NCBI GenBank assembly: GCA_024362935.1
Contig: JANCRA010000006.1
Span: forward strand, 31,489,924 to 31,553,923
Length of the DNA: 64,000 bases
DNA from: Setophaga petechia
Taxonomy: Eukaryota > Chordata > Aves > Passeriformes > Parulidae
Direction: 5' to 3'
Part shown: piece after piece, positions 39,120 through 52,400 of the stretch
Layout: each line of letters opens with the position of its first letter
How positions within the stretch are numbered: position 1 is the stretch's first letter
Program-made: the position numbers and the translations under genes
The notes under the pieces: model-generated
What the model saw: only the letters and a program-made list of their open reading frames with translations
The model's database searches: none
What the model was told of the DNA's origin: nothing

Positions 39120-42100
39120 TGGTTGTTTTACATCTTATTTGAAGTGATTTTTCCATTGTAGTTACTGACATATCAAAACACACAATTCCCTTCAGTCTCA
39201 CTGTGTTACTACTTCTCATCTCCACGTTCAAATATCAATTTTAGCTTCATCACTTCTCTCTGCAGCTGATATTGACTTACACAGACCCATCCTCACCACC
39301 CTCAAAAAAAAAGTTGTGATTGTGGTTGAAATATGTAACTAAGAACAACAGCACTCCCAAAACTCTAATGCTGGGGACCTTTGTGACATTGGAGTTTATA
39401 ATGAAAATAAGTCAAAGAATGTCTTGGTTTTATGAGTTCCCATCATAAGACACTGGTATCGTGTGGTTGGCAACACAAGATTTTATCTCACCCATGCAAA
39501 TTCTCCATTTTTCCAGAATAACATGAGCTTTGTGAGCTCCACTCTGCTCTGTACCAAAGGGAGAAGCTATAAATTCAGAGATAGCACCTCCTGGCCAGAA
39601 CAGACCATGTTCTTATTGCCACCCCTGGGGACTTTGGACCTCCAGGGGAGAACCAAACTCTGTGTCAGATGCAAAACAGCTGGAAGGAACATAGAAAAGC
39701 ACCAACCCCCACTATCACCTACTGCAGTAGCTGGAAGCCATTGGGAATTACACCTTCCTTTCAAAGCTTATAAATACAGAAGAAAAGACCCCAGACTCAC
39801 AGTATTATTTTTAAGTAACCTGTTCCTGAGAGTCTGACTGCAACACCTGGATGCTCCTGTAATGATGTAAACCAGTCTCCAGTTGGCACTCTTAAATGAT
39901 TTAATTTTCCAGGATCACTAGGAATAAATCTAATTGATGTGGAGTAGGAATAACAACAGTGCCTCCCACACAAGGTGCATCACCATGTTAGCTCTAACAC
40001 AGTTTGCATGGACCAAATGCCTCTGTTTGCAGAACTTCAAGCTCACAGAAGATAAAAGAGACCTTTGAAATATCAGCTACCCTCCAAACAGACACTGCAT
40101 TCAAGTAACATTATTCTTTTGACTGTAAATCCCTCAAATTATTATGGCCCTGATCTTGCTTTGCTCCCTCCTGTGGTTTTGCTATGATTTAGCCAAACAC
40201 CCATATGAAATTTCTGACTAAAATAATATTTCCTAGCATGGATAGTTAGGGTTTTTATTTATTTTTGAATGGCTTGTTGGTAGGAGAGGAGACTGTCATA
40301 GCAATTGCACCAACATGTATTACACAGTTAGGATAGACCAGAGTTTCTGAGGAGGGAAGAACAGACTTTTGACTTTCTTCCACAAGCATCTGTCCCTACT
40401 TCATAATCTGGTAGCATGAGAGAGCAAAAAGATTTATTTCTTCTTCAAAAAGAAACTATTTCACTCTGCACAACCCAATAACTTTGGCTATTTTCAAGTC
40501 TCTCACCTTATTCTCAATATAAATCTAATAGCAACAGCAAAAATCAGTTGCCCAGATTGTTAACTCTAGAGATATTCCAGCCCACTTGAGCATACCATAC
40601 AACATCCCCACATTTCACCAAGCAAGTAACAGCAGAAATTGAGGCCTGGCTCTGGGATGCTGGAAGGCCAGAATTCTATGTCTGTTTCTATAGCAGGCCT
40701 GCCCAAAGTGGTTGTTTTAACAAGGTCTGAGGGATGTGGATGGCTCAGAACTCACAGATGCTTTCTGTCCCCCTTGGCTCATGTACAAGGTGGGTGCACT
40801 CATGTCTGTCTGCTCATGCTCAGAAACAGCCCCAATGTCACATTTTGGTTTCACAGCTGTGGGTTGGGCCTTTTCCTTAAACTGGATTTCACTTTCCCTC
40901 TTTGGAAAAGACATACCATGAGAGAATGGAAATCTGCTGTTCTGTCCACTGTCTCTAAAATAACGGTTGAATCAGCTACAGAGCAGTGCAGGAAAACAGG
41001 ATGGAGTACATGGAAAGATTTAAGATTTAACAGTATTGACTCAGACTTTTCTTTAAGTGTTCTATCTTACTCCTGAAAAAACATTTTCATTGTTTGTTAG
41101 TGTTCCAGTGGAAAAATGAATCACTGTGCCACCTTCAGGTTAATCCACCTTCAGTGGATTAACTCCTCTCTGTTTCAGTTTTCTTTATGGAAGGACTCAA
41201 GAGTCCAGCAGACCCTGAATGTGTATTTAGCAGACTAGCTTTGAACTCTCCTATTTGGAAGACTTAATTACCCAAAACAGATATTTTTAATATTATCCTA
41301 AATAAATGTATGGTATGGCATAGTATAAATCTCTCCCATATATTGAACAGGACACCCATGGAAACATTGCATTATTATGAACAGTGAAACAGGAAGGAAA
41401 TTAAAGCTGAGATCATGATGAACAGTTCAAATTCACCACCACAGACTCCTCAGTGCCACCCATCCCTGCCCACACTGAAGCAACAGCCTTTTCACATGTC
41501 ACCTTCTTTATGGTTGTGAAATGAGTTTGAAAAGAAAAAATAGATAGTAGAGCATGACAAAATTAGATGCTCTCATCTTCCTTTCATAGAAATGAGTTTG
41601 TTACATCAGAGTATGTAATGTCTGCAGATGAAGCTTTTTGAAATTAAATCATTAGTCATTAAACAGAGGCAGAAATCAAAAAACAAGTTCTTGCTTAATA
41701 TAAATTGGATGATTAAAAAATTGCCTTGGATGCTCAGAAACAAAGTCAGAGGGGACTTAAATTTATCTCCTGGTTTTTCTTGGGTAGATAAAGCCTCAAA
41801 GGTTTTAATCATTAAGGGGGTTTAAATCAACCAAGAACCAATGTGCCTATTTTGAAAATAAACTCATACCCCCTCATTTCTCAAAACATCCCCAGAAATT
41901 ATGCTTTTGAAAGACCCCAAAGTTGATGAACATTTACATTTTGCTGAGCACTTCCCTTCAATTTCTTCAAGCACCACACAGCCTAAGCACCACACTGCCT
42001 TAGAACACTTCTCTAAATTACTTCAGTGACCTGTCCTGTGAAAGGGACATGGTTCCTTTCACTAATGAAATTAAAAATACCTTGAGTAGAGCATGAAATG

Positions 42101-45100
42101 CAGAAATGTAAACCTTTCAGGACAGCTCTAGTCTGGTGTTCAGAGAGAGAAAGAAACAGAGCAGATTAGCAATGCTTCTGTTCATGTCTGTGACACAGTC
42201 AAATACTTAAGTGTCAGCAGCACTGCCTACAAACTCGTCATCACTGCAGTCACAACAGCTTTGGGGTGTTTTTTTCAAGTCACTGTGGCCAGAAGGCTTC
42301 TGCTATTAGAGGGCTAACTTTAAAAATAAAACAAGACTCTCTGTGTAACACTAATAACTCAGTAACCCACGATTTCTGTACTACCTATGGAAAAAGTGTG
42401 TAATGTATTTACTGTGGTAAATGGTTTGTAAACCATCCTTGTCAAGAAGGCAGCTTTAGATACAGAGGAGAGACTAAATATTGAACAGAATTTGACCAGC
42501 CATGAGTAGTTTGGAAACATGCTTCTTGTTTATGCCAGTCTAAAGGAAACTGTGGACACACTCTGGGTGTTCAAACAAAGCCCAAAGTCCAGCCAGGAAC
42601 TCTCCATGCACTAGAGCAAACACCTGGAGGAAAGGGGAGCCCTGGGCTAACACAGACAAACATTCTGACTTGGCCCACACCATAATCAATAATGAATCTT
42701 GTCACTGAACTCTGACAAGATGAAGAACTGGCATCTTCCAAAGGAGGACACAGCTGCAGGGGGTGTCAGAAGCCCTGTTCACTGCTGGGCTGTGGTGGAA
42801 GTGTGAATGCAAAGTCTCAGGGCACACAGTGCTTTGGATCCAAACCACAGCACACCTGCGGGAAGCCTGACTGAAGGGGAAGGGGGAAAATTCCTGTAAA
42901 AACTGTCCAAGCTTCTCATGGCATGATTTCCTCTCCTACTGAGATGGCCACAGACCAGCAGGCTCACACAATGACATGACACTTTGACAGTTTCTAGAAA
43001 TAAAAAAAGGAACAGAAAGGTCACAGAGTACAACTGAGGTCAGGTTTCCAGCAGTGCTATCCAGACTCCAGTCTGCTCTCACTCAGCAGGACAATGGTTA
43101 AGAGAGTTTACAGAAATGGGTCACAATGTCAGATTTGTCCAGCCTTATTGATAAAACCTAAAGCCATGAATATAGAAATTATTCAAATTCCTCAGGCAGT
43201 GACTATTAGCAGGCAATGCCAATTTCTACCCAGAAACAAAAATCACTTAATCATCCCTATAATCTGCAGACAACTTATTGGTTGTTTTGACCTACTGTAA
43301 AGACTAAAGCTATGAACACTGCTCCCTGCATCCCTGTGAGCAAAACTTTGTTGCAGAGAGAACCTAACTTTTTATGAGGCTATTTTCAAATATATAGCAA
43401 GATAGCATTTTCTCAGTTTTGATACTTCTCCATTTCCCTTATTTTCTTTCTGGAAAGCACATCCAGCTTTAACACTGAATAAACCAAGCAATAACTGATT
43501 CCTGTGTAGCACATCCCTTCATGATCTTAGAGCTGTTCTGTACCCTAAATGTGAAGCACAAGGAATCCAAAGGGAACAAGCCCCATCAGAAGTCACCTGC
43601 AGGTCTCAGAGTCTCACCAGGAGTTTCCATGGCAGAAGGGACCATGTGTGAAGGTGTCACTGCAGTGTCCCCGCCCAGAGCCTGCACCCACGGCCACCCT
43701 CCCCAAGGCCAGGCCGGGCTGATGGACACGGCGGTTCAAACCTTCTCCTCCAGTGCGGCACCAGGTGACATCTAGTGGGGTTTGCATGCAATGCAAGGAA
43801 GGGTGGGATTTAGGTTAAATCCTGTAATTTTACAGCGCGGCAACACACCTGGTTAAAAACTGAACTATCCACTGCAAATATTCTGGAAAAGGAAGTAGAT
43901 GGGTAACTTTCTGGGTATCAAGCTGTAAGTGATCATAAGAGTTGACATTGCTAAATCATTTTTACGACCCATTAAGTTTCAAATTTTTCTTTAGAGCATG
44001 GTCAAGGATGCAACAAAACATGAAATTTGCAACAAATCCTGCACCTAAATAACCCCCTCTGTACAAGGCACCAGAGGTTTGCAGAAGTATTTTCTTTAGC
44101 TTAATAGTAAAAAATAAACTTAGGGAGAAAACTCCATGGATGAGTTTATTTCAATTTAAGCAGTATCACAGCACTTTTTAATGCCTGTAATACAGAAAAG
44201 AAAATGTTTCAACACAAAGTCATTGGTTACTGATTCTCAGTCACTGCACAATTTAACTTCACAAAGATATAATTTTATATGTGGTCCCCTGAACATCAGC
44301 AGATAGGAAAAAATCCTAAATAGTTCATTATTGTTAATTTTAAAATGAGATTTTAAATGAGCTTTCCTTCAATGCAAATAAAGTTTAGAGTAAAAAATAA
44401 GATATAATTAGGCTTTTCCAAAAGAATGTGCATAAGCCCATGTAAGGTTTTTTCAAATCTATGTATATCAAATAGTTAAATACTGGTACAAATCATGAGA
44501 GACTATTAACATAATTGGGATTTTCATTCTGTAACTTTTCCAGAGTCACAGTTATTAATAAGGTGCTTTTTTAGTATTTTAAATGTAAGGAGTTCTACAA
44601 ATGAGATTCTTTATGAACATATTTTAACATGTCAAGTTCTGGCCCTCAGACACTTTAGTATATAATTGCCTGTATATGAAGCATTAGGAGTATGAGGAGG
44701 CATGAAACAAACTTGAAACCTCTCACTGTTGTGATTATTTGAACAATCAGCTCAAGTTAATTTGCTCCTGCCCATTCCCATTAGGGAAATGGAACAGACT
44801 ACTCCAAAATCCTGTGTAAAGTTGCAATGAATATAGAATGAGATTTAATGAAATGGCAATCAATAAAAAATAGATCACAGTGATATTTGCCCTTCCCTAA
44901 GGGCAGGCCAAGGTCTCATGTGATGCTGCCCTGCTCTGCCACCAGGTTCTGCTGGAGGTGAGCACACCACACACATTTCCTCCCCAGCAGAACCAGTGCT
45001 GTGGGAAAAGGGATGCACAACTCCTACACAAAGCCTGTGTACCAGTAGAGTGAGCTGCAATAACACAAATGAGTGCACTGCACTGCTGGAGGCTCAACCT

Positions 45101-46431
45101 CAGTTCAGTTCCCCAGTTTAAGTTCCAATCCTACAGGGTTCATGCTCTGCCTGGGAGGCTCTGTAAGAGGAAAAAAAGATGGTCTAGAGCAGAGAGATAA
45201 GACTGAAAGATATCACAGCACAGAGCTGGGCTGTCAGAGGGAGCAGGGACGTGACCAACCTTCCCCTCCCAGCAGGGTCACTCTGTGCCTGTAGGCAATG
45301 GGGAATTCCCAGAGACCCCAGGTCACAACCACCCCAGGAAGGACAGAAAGCCCTCCAGAAAGATCCCCTGCTGTGATTATTTTGCAGCAAGCAGCTGAGC
45401 CAGTGCTTCTCTCCAAGCCCCAGCATCACTGTAAATCTTGTCAGTCAACATCAGCCTCCCACTGACAAACAGCAACTTCAGTGCTGCTGCACTGCACAGC
45501 TTCTGTCAAACACTTGGCCAGAGAAGAGCAAGCAAAGCATAGATGTGTCCCAACTGAAAATGGAGCCATAACCTGGGCAACAGCTATAAGAAAAATGACA
45601 GAGGAGCTCACATAAGTTTAAAAAGTTTTAACATTCCTTAGATGCTGTGCAGTAGCAGGTGGGCCAGGTAGGAGCACACAAAAGCCTGACACTGATGGGT
45701 CTGAGCAGAAAAAGGTTCTCCCAGAGCACTCCAAAGTGCTGTCATAATGCTGCCCCTAAGAAGAAAGCTGGTTTCAGTGCAAGGGTACACGTGGTCTTTG
45801 TCTCATTTCAACATGGACTGCAGATTTCATAAAAAGAACTTTGATAAAAGAATGGAAAACATTGGTCACAGGACTTGGACAATCCATACAAGAGTTCAAT
45901 GAAGTAAATAAAGTACAGCTTCTTGTCATTAGAGCTGATCAGTAGAGATGTCAAGATAATTTCAGTGTAAACAGGCTCTTCTATCAGTGGAGCATAGGAG
46001 CCCAAAAGAGCTTTTTCTGATGGAAACCACAGCCAATGTTTGCCTGTGATATGTATAAAAGAGGAGTCAGGCACTATTGTGAGCAGCACAGACACGGAGA
46101 GTGGGTACTAAGACCATCCACACTAAGAAAATAAAACAAAAAAGCAGGTCAAGGAATTTGGAAAACTACCCCAGCAAATGCAACTATTAAATGAAGTTTT
46201 TCAATCAAAGGAAACAACCCAAAAGAAGTTTCTGAAAGTATGAGATTTTGCACTTTGAAATATTACCAGGAGAATGTAGCATAGGTGGGGGAACACCTGT
46301 TTTTTCTCTTGGCATGTAAAGTTCTCAGCATAGCAAAGGCATTCATGTTAGAAATGTTTCTGATGTATACCCACATTTAGCCCTATATAGGTGAATATTC
46401 TGTGTAATAGTTCATGCAAAATAATCTGAAT
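39120..46431. other. Intergenic DNA, RGS1 to RGS13, no gene seen
   Basis: Over 7 kb of mostly AT-rich DNA. The frame of 145 codons at 40639-41076 has no recognisable domain. A perfect 10-bp-stem hairpin lies at 41139-41163. A short CpG-containing patch (about 43600-43775) is unlike its surroundings but unidentified. Confidence 0.5.
41139..41163. repeat. Perfect hairpin, 10-bp arms, 5-nt loop
   Basis: GTTAATCCAC and GTGGATTAAC flank CTTCA. No poly-U run follows, so it does not resemble a terminator. Its function is unknown and chance is possible. Confidence 0.8.
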
Positions 46432-46938
46432 AACTGGTGAGGGCTCACCTGGAGTGCCGTGTCCAATTCTGGCCCCTCAGGCTGGGAAGGACGTTGAGAC
46501 GCTGGAGCATGTCCAGAGAAGGGCAGCAGGGCTGGTGATGGGCTTGGAACACAAACCACTGAGAGAGCAGGGGCTGTTCAGCCTGGAGAAAAGGAGACTC
46601 AGAGGTGACCTTACCACTCTGTGCAGCTTCCTGAAAGGTGCCTGTGCCCAGGTGGGGATTGATCTCTTTCTCCAGGCAGCACTGACACAACCAGAGCACA
46701 CAGCCTCAAGCTGCATCAATGGAAATATAGGTTGGACATTAGGAAAAAGTTTTTCATGGAAGGAGTTAAAGTTCTGGAATGGCTGCCCAGGGAGGTGGTG
46801 GAGTCCCCATCCCTGGATGTGTTTAACAGAGTCTGGATGTGGCACTGGGTGCCAGGGTTTAGTGGAGGGGTTGGGGCTGGGTTGGACTCAATGATCTTGA
46901 AGATCTCTTCCAACCCAGTGATTCTGTGAATTCTGTGT
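46432..46938 (+). mobile_element. CR1 LINE 3' end, 5'-truncated, plus strand
   Basis: The left part translates in one frame as ETLEHVQRRAAGLVMGLE and then GLFSLEKRRLRGDLTTL. This is the well-known carboxyl end of the CR1 ORF2 reverse transcriptase (type VQRRA..LVKGLE..GLFSLEKRRLRGDLI). It is followed by the 3' UTR phrase TGGATTGGACTCAATGATCT-like and the terminal octamer repeat GATTCTGTGAATTCTGTG. The element lacks its 5' end, as is usual for CR1, and the frame breaks after the conserved segment. It is a dead copy and not a host gene. Confidence 0.92.
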
Positions 46939-49343
46939 GAACTCTACATGGGCAGTCAGTTAGAACTTTTATATAGCAGTATCTCTCTGATGAAAGTTAT
47001 GCTGTACACTAAAAGCTGTGGCATTTAGTAGTTTACAGACTCATTGGCAGAGAACAAGGGTGCTCAAAAATCAAAATATGCATTGTAATTTGAAAGGTAA
47101 ATAGATTTTTTTTTTATGTACCAAGTCAGTTTTCCTGATATTTCTCAAATATAAAATATAAAAACAGTTAAACAGTCATTTCCAGATCAGCACTGCTTAT
47201 ATCTTTTACAGACATGAATAACTCCAGCACTTAGATTAATTTATCATCAGTCAGGCAATTCCTTCTGCAAAAGAGTTGTAGCCATGTGGCTTTTTGTTTG
47301 ATTACCAGTCCTGCAGGTAACACACAGCTCCTACACATTAAAGAACTTGTGGCCTTGTTGCAATAGTATCTGAGAACAAGCAAAGAGAAAGGACACTACA
47401 CTTCATAAATATTGGGTGAGAAGAGTTCCACCATCCAAGTCCAGATATGTGAACACTGCAAAGCTGTAAGGAGTAGCTAAGATACAATTTACCATTTACA
47501 GCAGATGGCAGGGCACTGTGACAGGCTGCTCTGGTGGGAGTTCAATGATCCAAAACAAGCACCCTGCTCCAGGTATCATGAAGCTTTTGTACCACTCCTG
47601 TCTTGTTCTAGGGTTAAGACCATTGTCAGCAAAAACACAGTGTCAGACTAATGAAACATAGACTCAGTGGAAAGATGGTCCAAATGAGCACTGGCAAAGA
47701 GAAAATCAGCATGCTCTGTTCATTGGTCTATTAGGGAATGAGTCTGACTCAAAAAGAAGAGAACCACAAAGCCCTGGATGTGTATGCTTGGAAAATGTGT
47801 GTTCTCAACAAGTTTAAAGCTTCTAACTCAAATTAAAATGGCTCCTCAGAGCAATAGCATTTCCTTACACAAAAGTCACTTCCTGCAGCCATCACTTGGA
47901 GAAAAAATTAATAATTGTCCCTTCGAATTCAGATGGAAGTAGTTGAACTAGATTACTCAATATTGCTTCAATTAATATTTCTTGAGAATCTCTGTATAGT
48001 AAGAAGCCTACATTAATTTCTCCAGATTTCAAAAAAGCCACAAAGGCTGCATTTCATTTACATCTCAGTGGGCAGAAGATGAATGATTGCAATGTGGAAA
48101 CGCCCAAAATAGAGGGCATGGGACAATATAGCCTAAAATAAGGTGACAAATAGTAACCACATACCATAATTTAATGCATAATTTCATCTTAAATATGGAA
48201 TATTGTGTCGTTTTAGACAGTTACTTCTAGGCAGAGGGTGAGATGTGTAAATTCTAGTGGAACAATTCAAAAGTCACGGAGACCTAGCAGAGAACACAGT
48301 TGAGATAATTGTGAAGCAGGCAGCAGCCACTGGCAGTCCCACAGGGCTGCAGAGAATGTGAGCAGAGAATGTAGCAGGTGGGCAAAGTTTTGACATTTCA
48401 ATACCCTGCAGGAAATGTACTAGGCAAGACCCTCATCTGATATAAAACTGAGTACAGACCTCAGGGAAACAAGGAAAACAATACTAAAGGCAAAGGAAGC
48501 ATTTCACAGCTTCAGAAAGCTGGGAGATAGAACCTTGTCCTGGGTTTTACTGTGTGCTTCATTTGGAAGGAAAAAATTGGTCATAGTTATAATATGTGCC
48601 AGTCAACCCCAAATCTGAAAGAAACTCCAAGTTTAAATAAATAAGGCTATTTTGATTTCAGGCAGGCCTATACAAACTTACAGTCCAATGTAAATTCAGC
48701 ATTTGGCATTGCTTGAAAGCCAAAGGAGAAGCAGCAAACATACCCCATGTCACAACAGATTTTTTTTGTTTTGTCTTTTTTAGACAAACATTTACAACTC
48801 CCTCATCCTAATAAACTACACCCTCTCTTATGGATATCATATCTATAAGGCAAGCTTTATATGACTTTTATTGACTTTGAGATACATGTTGGACAAATAT
48901 CAATGTTAATCTCAGACACTTAACAATTTATTCAGCATTGTCCAGTTTACATTGAGCTCTGATCTTTCATCCTGGTCACCCTGAGCTTTCAGGGGAAAAA
49001 AAGACTTCTAGTTTCATTCTGCTTTGGGTCAGGCTCAACCTTCAATCCCCTTTCATAACTGGAGAAGCAAAGAGGGAAAATTATTAACATTTCTATTTTT
49101 TCCCCAAGAGACATCCACTGGACTGCCTGGTAATTTACCTTTTTTTTTTAAGTTCTCATCTTACAAAATATATTTTTGTCAAATGCTTCACAAATGACTC
49201 ATAGATAAAGATCAGATGTACAAAATAAGAATACTGCTAGAACTGATTGCACTGCTATATGTATAAATTATAAGTTTTTATTTAAGAAAGCCACAGCTCA
49301 GCAGAGCAGATTCAAAACCCACATATTTTCCATGTTTAGGAGA
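46939..49343. other. Upstream region of RGS13, no coding feature seen
   Basis: AT-rich DNA between the CR1 copy and the first coding exon of RGS13. RGS13 probably has one or more noncoding 5' exons and a promoter here or further left, since an acceptor precedes the first coding exon. I could not place them. Confidence 0.5.
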
Positions 49344-49408
49344 ATGAGTCCAAATACTTGCTGGCTTTGCAAGATATTCAGACCAGAAGAAAATGGGATC
49401 AGTTCTAA
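49344..49408 (+). CDS. RGS13: RGS13 coding exon 1 (very short)
   Basis: The acceptor CATGTTTAG (AG at 49338-49339) is followed by GAGAATGAGT, and the donor is CTAA|GTAAGT. The 65 nt encode MSPNTCWLCKIFRPEENGIS and one more Ser, with two bases of the next codon. Human RGS13 has 22 residues before its LTLEE segment and this model also gives 22, ending K before VPLEE. Length, CW.CK spacing and phase together make this exon convincing despite its size. Confidence 0.85.
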
Positions 49409-52400
49409 GTAAGTAAGGATAAGAATCTTATGTTCTGCAGTCCACACAGCTGAGTAGGAGAAACAAACCCCTCAAAATTCACAGCAGAGATTTTCATTGT
49501 AAGCTTAGGATCATGCAGAAGAGGGCAACACCTTCACAGCTGCCCTGGCCAAGCAGTTTCTGGCAGCCCTTCCTCAGCAGCACACAGATGTACACTGGCA
49601 CATCCCACCGGGAACTCCCTGAACGCTGCACAGGCATGGCCCAAACTCACCTCTGCATTAAGCCCAGATTTGGACCTGGCAGGAATTAGAAAGCCATTTG
49701 GTCCATCTTTTGAAAGAATTCAGGCTGTTGGCAAAGGCTGAATATTGATGCAGATCTTAAGAGACATGGCCAAGGGGCTCCTGCAAGTCCTCGGGTGCCA
49801 CCAGGCTCTGTGGGGGCCAAGCACTGCCAGGAATTTGGGGGATGTGTCCCATTGGGGTGGTGGAGTGCTGCCATCTAAACCCTTCTGTTGGTATCAGATC
49901 AGACACAGAACTGATTTACTGACACACATCCCCCTGGCAATACTAAGGAGCACCTGACAATCCCTGGATCTGCCATTTGGGTGAAGGCAGGAGTAGAAAT
50001 CCAGACAGTGTTTCCAACTACTGGATGAGGATTTCTGCACCATGGTGGTGAAGGGAGCCACTCACAGTGGAGGGTGTAGGATAAGTGAGAAATAGCTCCC
50101 ACAGGACACTGCAATCTCAGTTTTTGAGTCCCAGCTAGAAAGCCTTAGTTATTTTTGGAGAGGTTTTTTTTCAGTGTAATAGATGTGCTTCAGAAAATCC
50201 AATCATATCACAAATCAGTGCAGCAAGACATTTACTATCAGAACAACAGCTACTAAAAGGGCATTAATACAGATCATCATAACCTATTCCCTTGCTGCCC
50301 TTCATATTTTCCTGATTGTTAAAGGAAAGTAAAAAGGTAAGAAGGTTTTCCTCTGTGTCAGCTGCTCCATCAGGCAGGGTTTTTTCTGCTTTGCAGAGTA
50401 ATGCTAAAGACAAATAATCAGAAATGGAAATAAGATGGCTCTCCTGATGATATTCAGTGAGACAGACAAGATTGTCACTCATTGTATACAAGTGTTGTTG
50501 CTGACAGGTGAAAAATTATCTGCATCAGGTGAAAAATTACCTGCATCAGGAAAAGCAAATATGACTCAGAAATAGTTTGTAAGGAAAAAAAAAATCATTC
50601 AAAGATCTAGAGATTCTCACTCCCCATAACCACATGCTTTATGAGTTTTTACAGAGAGAAGGCTAATAGCTCACAAGAACAAAAAAAACCCTTTAATTGC
50701 AAGAGTTACTAAAGAGTTACTGACACCACAGTTCAATAGTGGTAGCATTTCTACCATTACTCTGTATTTCTTTGACCATGTCAAACTGATCACAAGCCTG
50801 AGAAAATAATCACCTAGTCATGTACTTTTTCAGAGAAAGAGGAAATTGTATCAAGTTATAAATAAATTATAAATCATTAGCAATTAAAAAAGCTACAGAG
50901 CAGGTAATGGCTGTTATGCAGCAGAAATCTATGAAGCATCATGCAGCACTCATATCAAAGCAAATTTTGATTTAAATTTTAAAAAGCCCTGTGATACTAA
51001 ACAGGTGTTGACAAAATTATAGCTGCTATGAAAAGCAAATACTCAGTGAGAGGGGACCAAACTCCAAATTTGGCTGAGGCATAATGGAAAGTACCCACTG
51101 GAATACATCCCCTGTCCTTTCTTTTACTAACATAAGTACAAGCATCTCTTCCCAGTTACCAGCATTGGTGTCCTAAAACTTCAATGCTTGAAAATATGTT
51201 GGTGTAAATGTAAAACTACATGCACTCAAATGGAGATACTGCCCTCAAACATTTGTTTTTCCTTAAATTGTTTAGTCTCTCACCTCACTACTTCCATGCT
51301 CTTTCCCAGAATCAGGCATGAGACTCCCACAAGCTTATGAACTTACTGTTGTAATAGCAAACATGAAAGTAAAATCTGACTCTAGCCACTTCCAAGGGCT
51401 GTGCAGATTAGTAATAATGTGTCACACTGCATTGTAAACAACTGGTTAAAGATGGAAGTCTCTTCCAGCTAAGATTGCATTAACCTTTCATTATTTACCT
51501 TATGCTTGGACCTTATATTCAGCTCTCAGATAAGTCAACTTTGATGTTAAAGGCCTTGAAATACTGCAATAAAATCTTGTGCCCGCAAAGATTTGGCTAC
51601 TAAATACAAACATCAATATTTCCTGAATTCTGTGATGATTTCTGTCTCCAAAGAAGTTGCTGTCTAGAAAGGCAGTATTTTTCTTGTGTTTCTCCTAAGC
51701 ACAGTTTAAATAAGTGAATGCCATCTCTAGAGGAATTACATGGAGCACCTTGCAATGGAACTGCATTTGTTACAGCAAGAAAAATATTTGTCTCAACATA
51801 GTAAGCACAAGAACTAGAAGATGCAAGAAAGCCTTTTAAAATGTAAGATTCATAAACCTCATATCTAAATTAAGGAACAGATTTTCAACAAGGATTTTCA
51901 GCCTTTTTTCTAAAGGGTGCCTTTGGAGGAAGTGCTACAGTGGTCCCAGTCTTTTGAAAATCTGGCAACGAGCAAATGTAAGTAATTGTGTGTTTGTGTC
52001 CAGATGGATTGCTGAGAAAAGTTCCCACAAAGCAAAATCAGTAACTCATGCTGCTTAATATATGCAGCCTTACACACAACTAATGAAAAACAACTTTGTG
52101 ACATGCCTAGCACGCATCACACTGGAAATAAACATAGCATGCTGCAAATGCTTTCCCAAACTTGCCATTTCTGCAATCATGTGTAATTTCTGTACAGACA
52201 CGTAATGAGAGCATGGTTTGCCACATCCCCACTTAGGGTACTGAGTAGCATATGAGCAGAAAAGTGACCAAGTTCACTTGGGAAACCCTGCATACACCAA
52301 AGAGACCAGATAATGGCATATCTATTCAGGGAAATGCCATGGAAGGCAGGTCCAATATTCAGAGATGAGAGGAACTGTAGATGCAGCAGGAATTCTGAAC

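Noticed and set aside
40639..41076. A 145-codon frame between RGS1 and RGS13
   Set aside because: No family resemblance, no flanking splice sites of matching phase, and a similar-length frame exists on the opposite strand in part of it. It is considered chance.
41139..41163. Hairpin as a transcription terminator
   Set aside because: Intrinsic hairpin terminators are bacterial. This is vertebrate DNA and no T-run follows the stem.
46454..46894. A 146-codon frame with a conserved-looking VQRRA...LEKRRLRGDL segment
   Set aside because: This is the tail of the CR1 reverse transcriptase frame in a truncated, frame-broken LINE copy, not a host gene.
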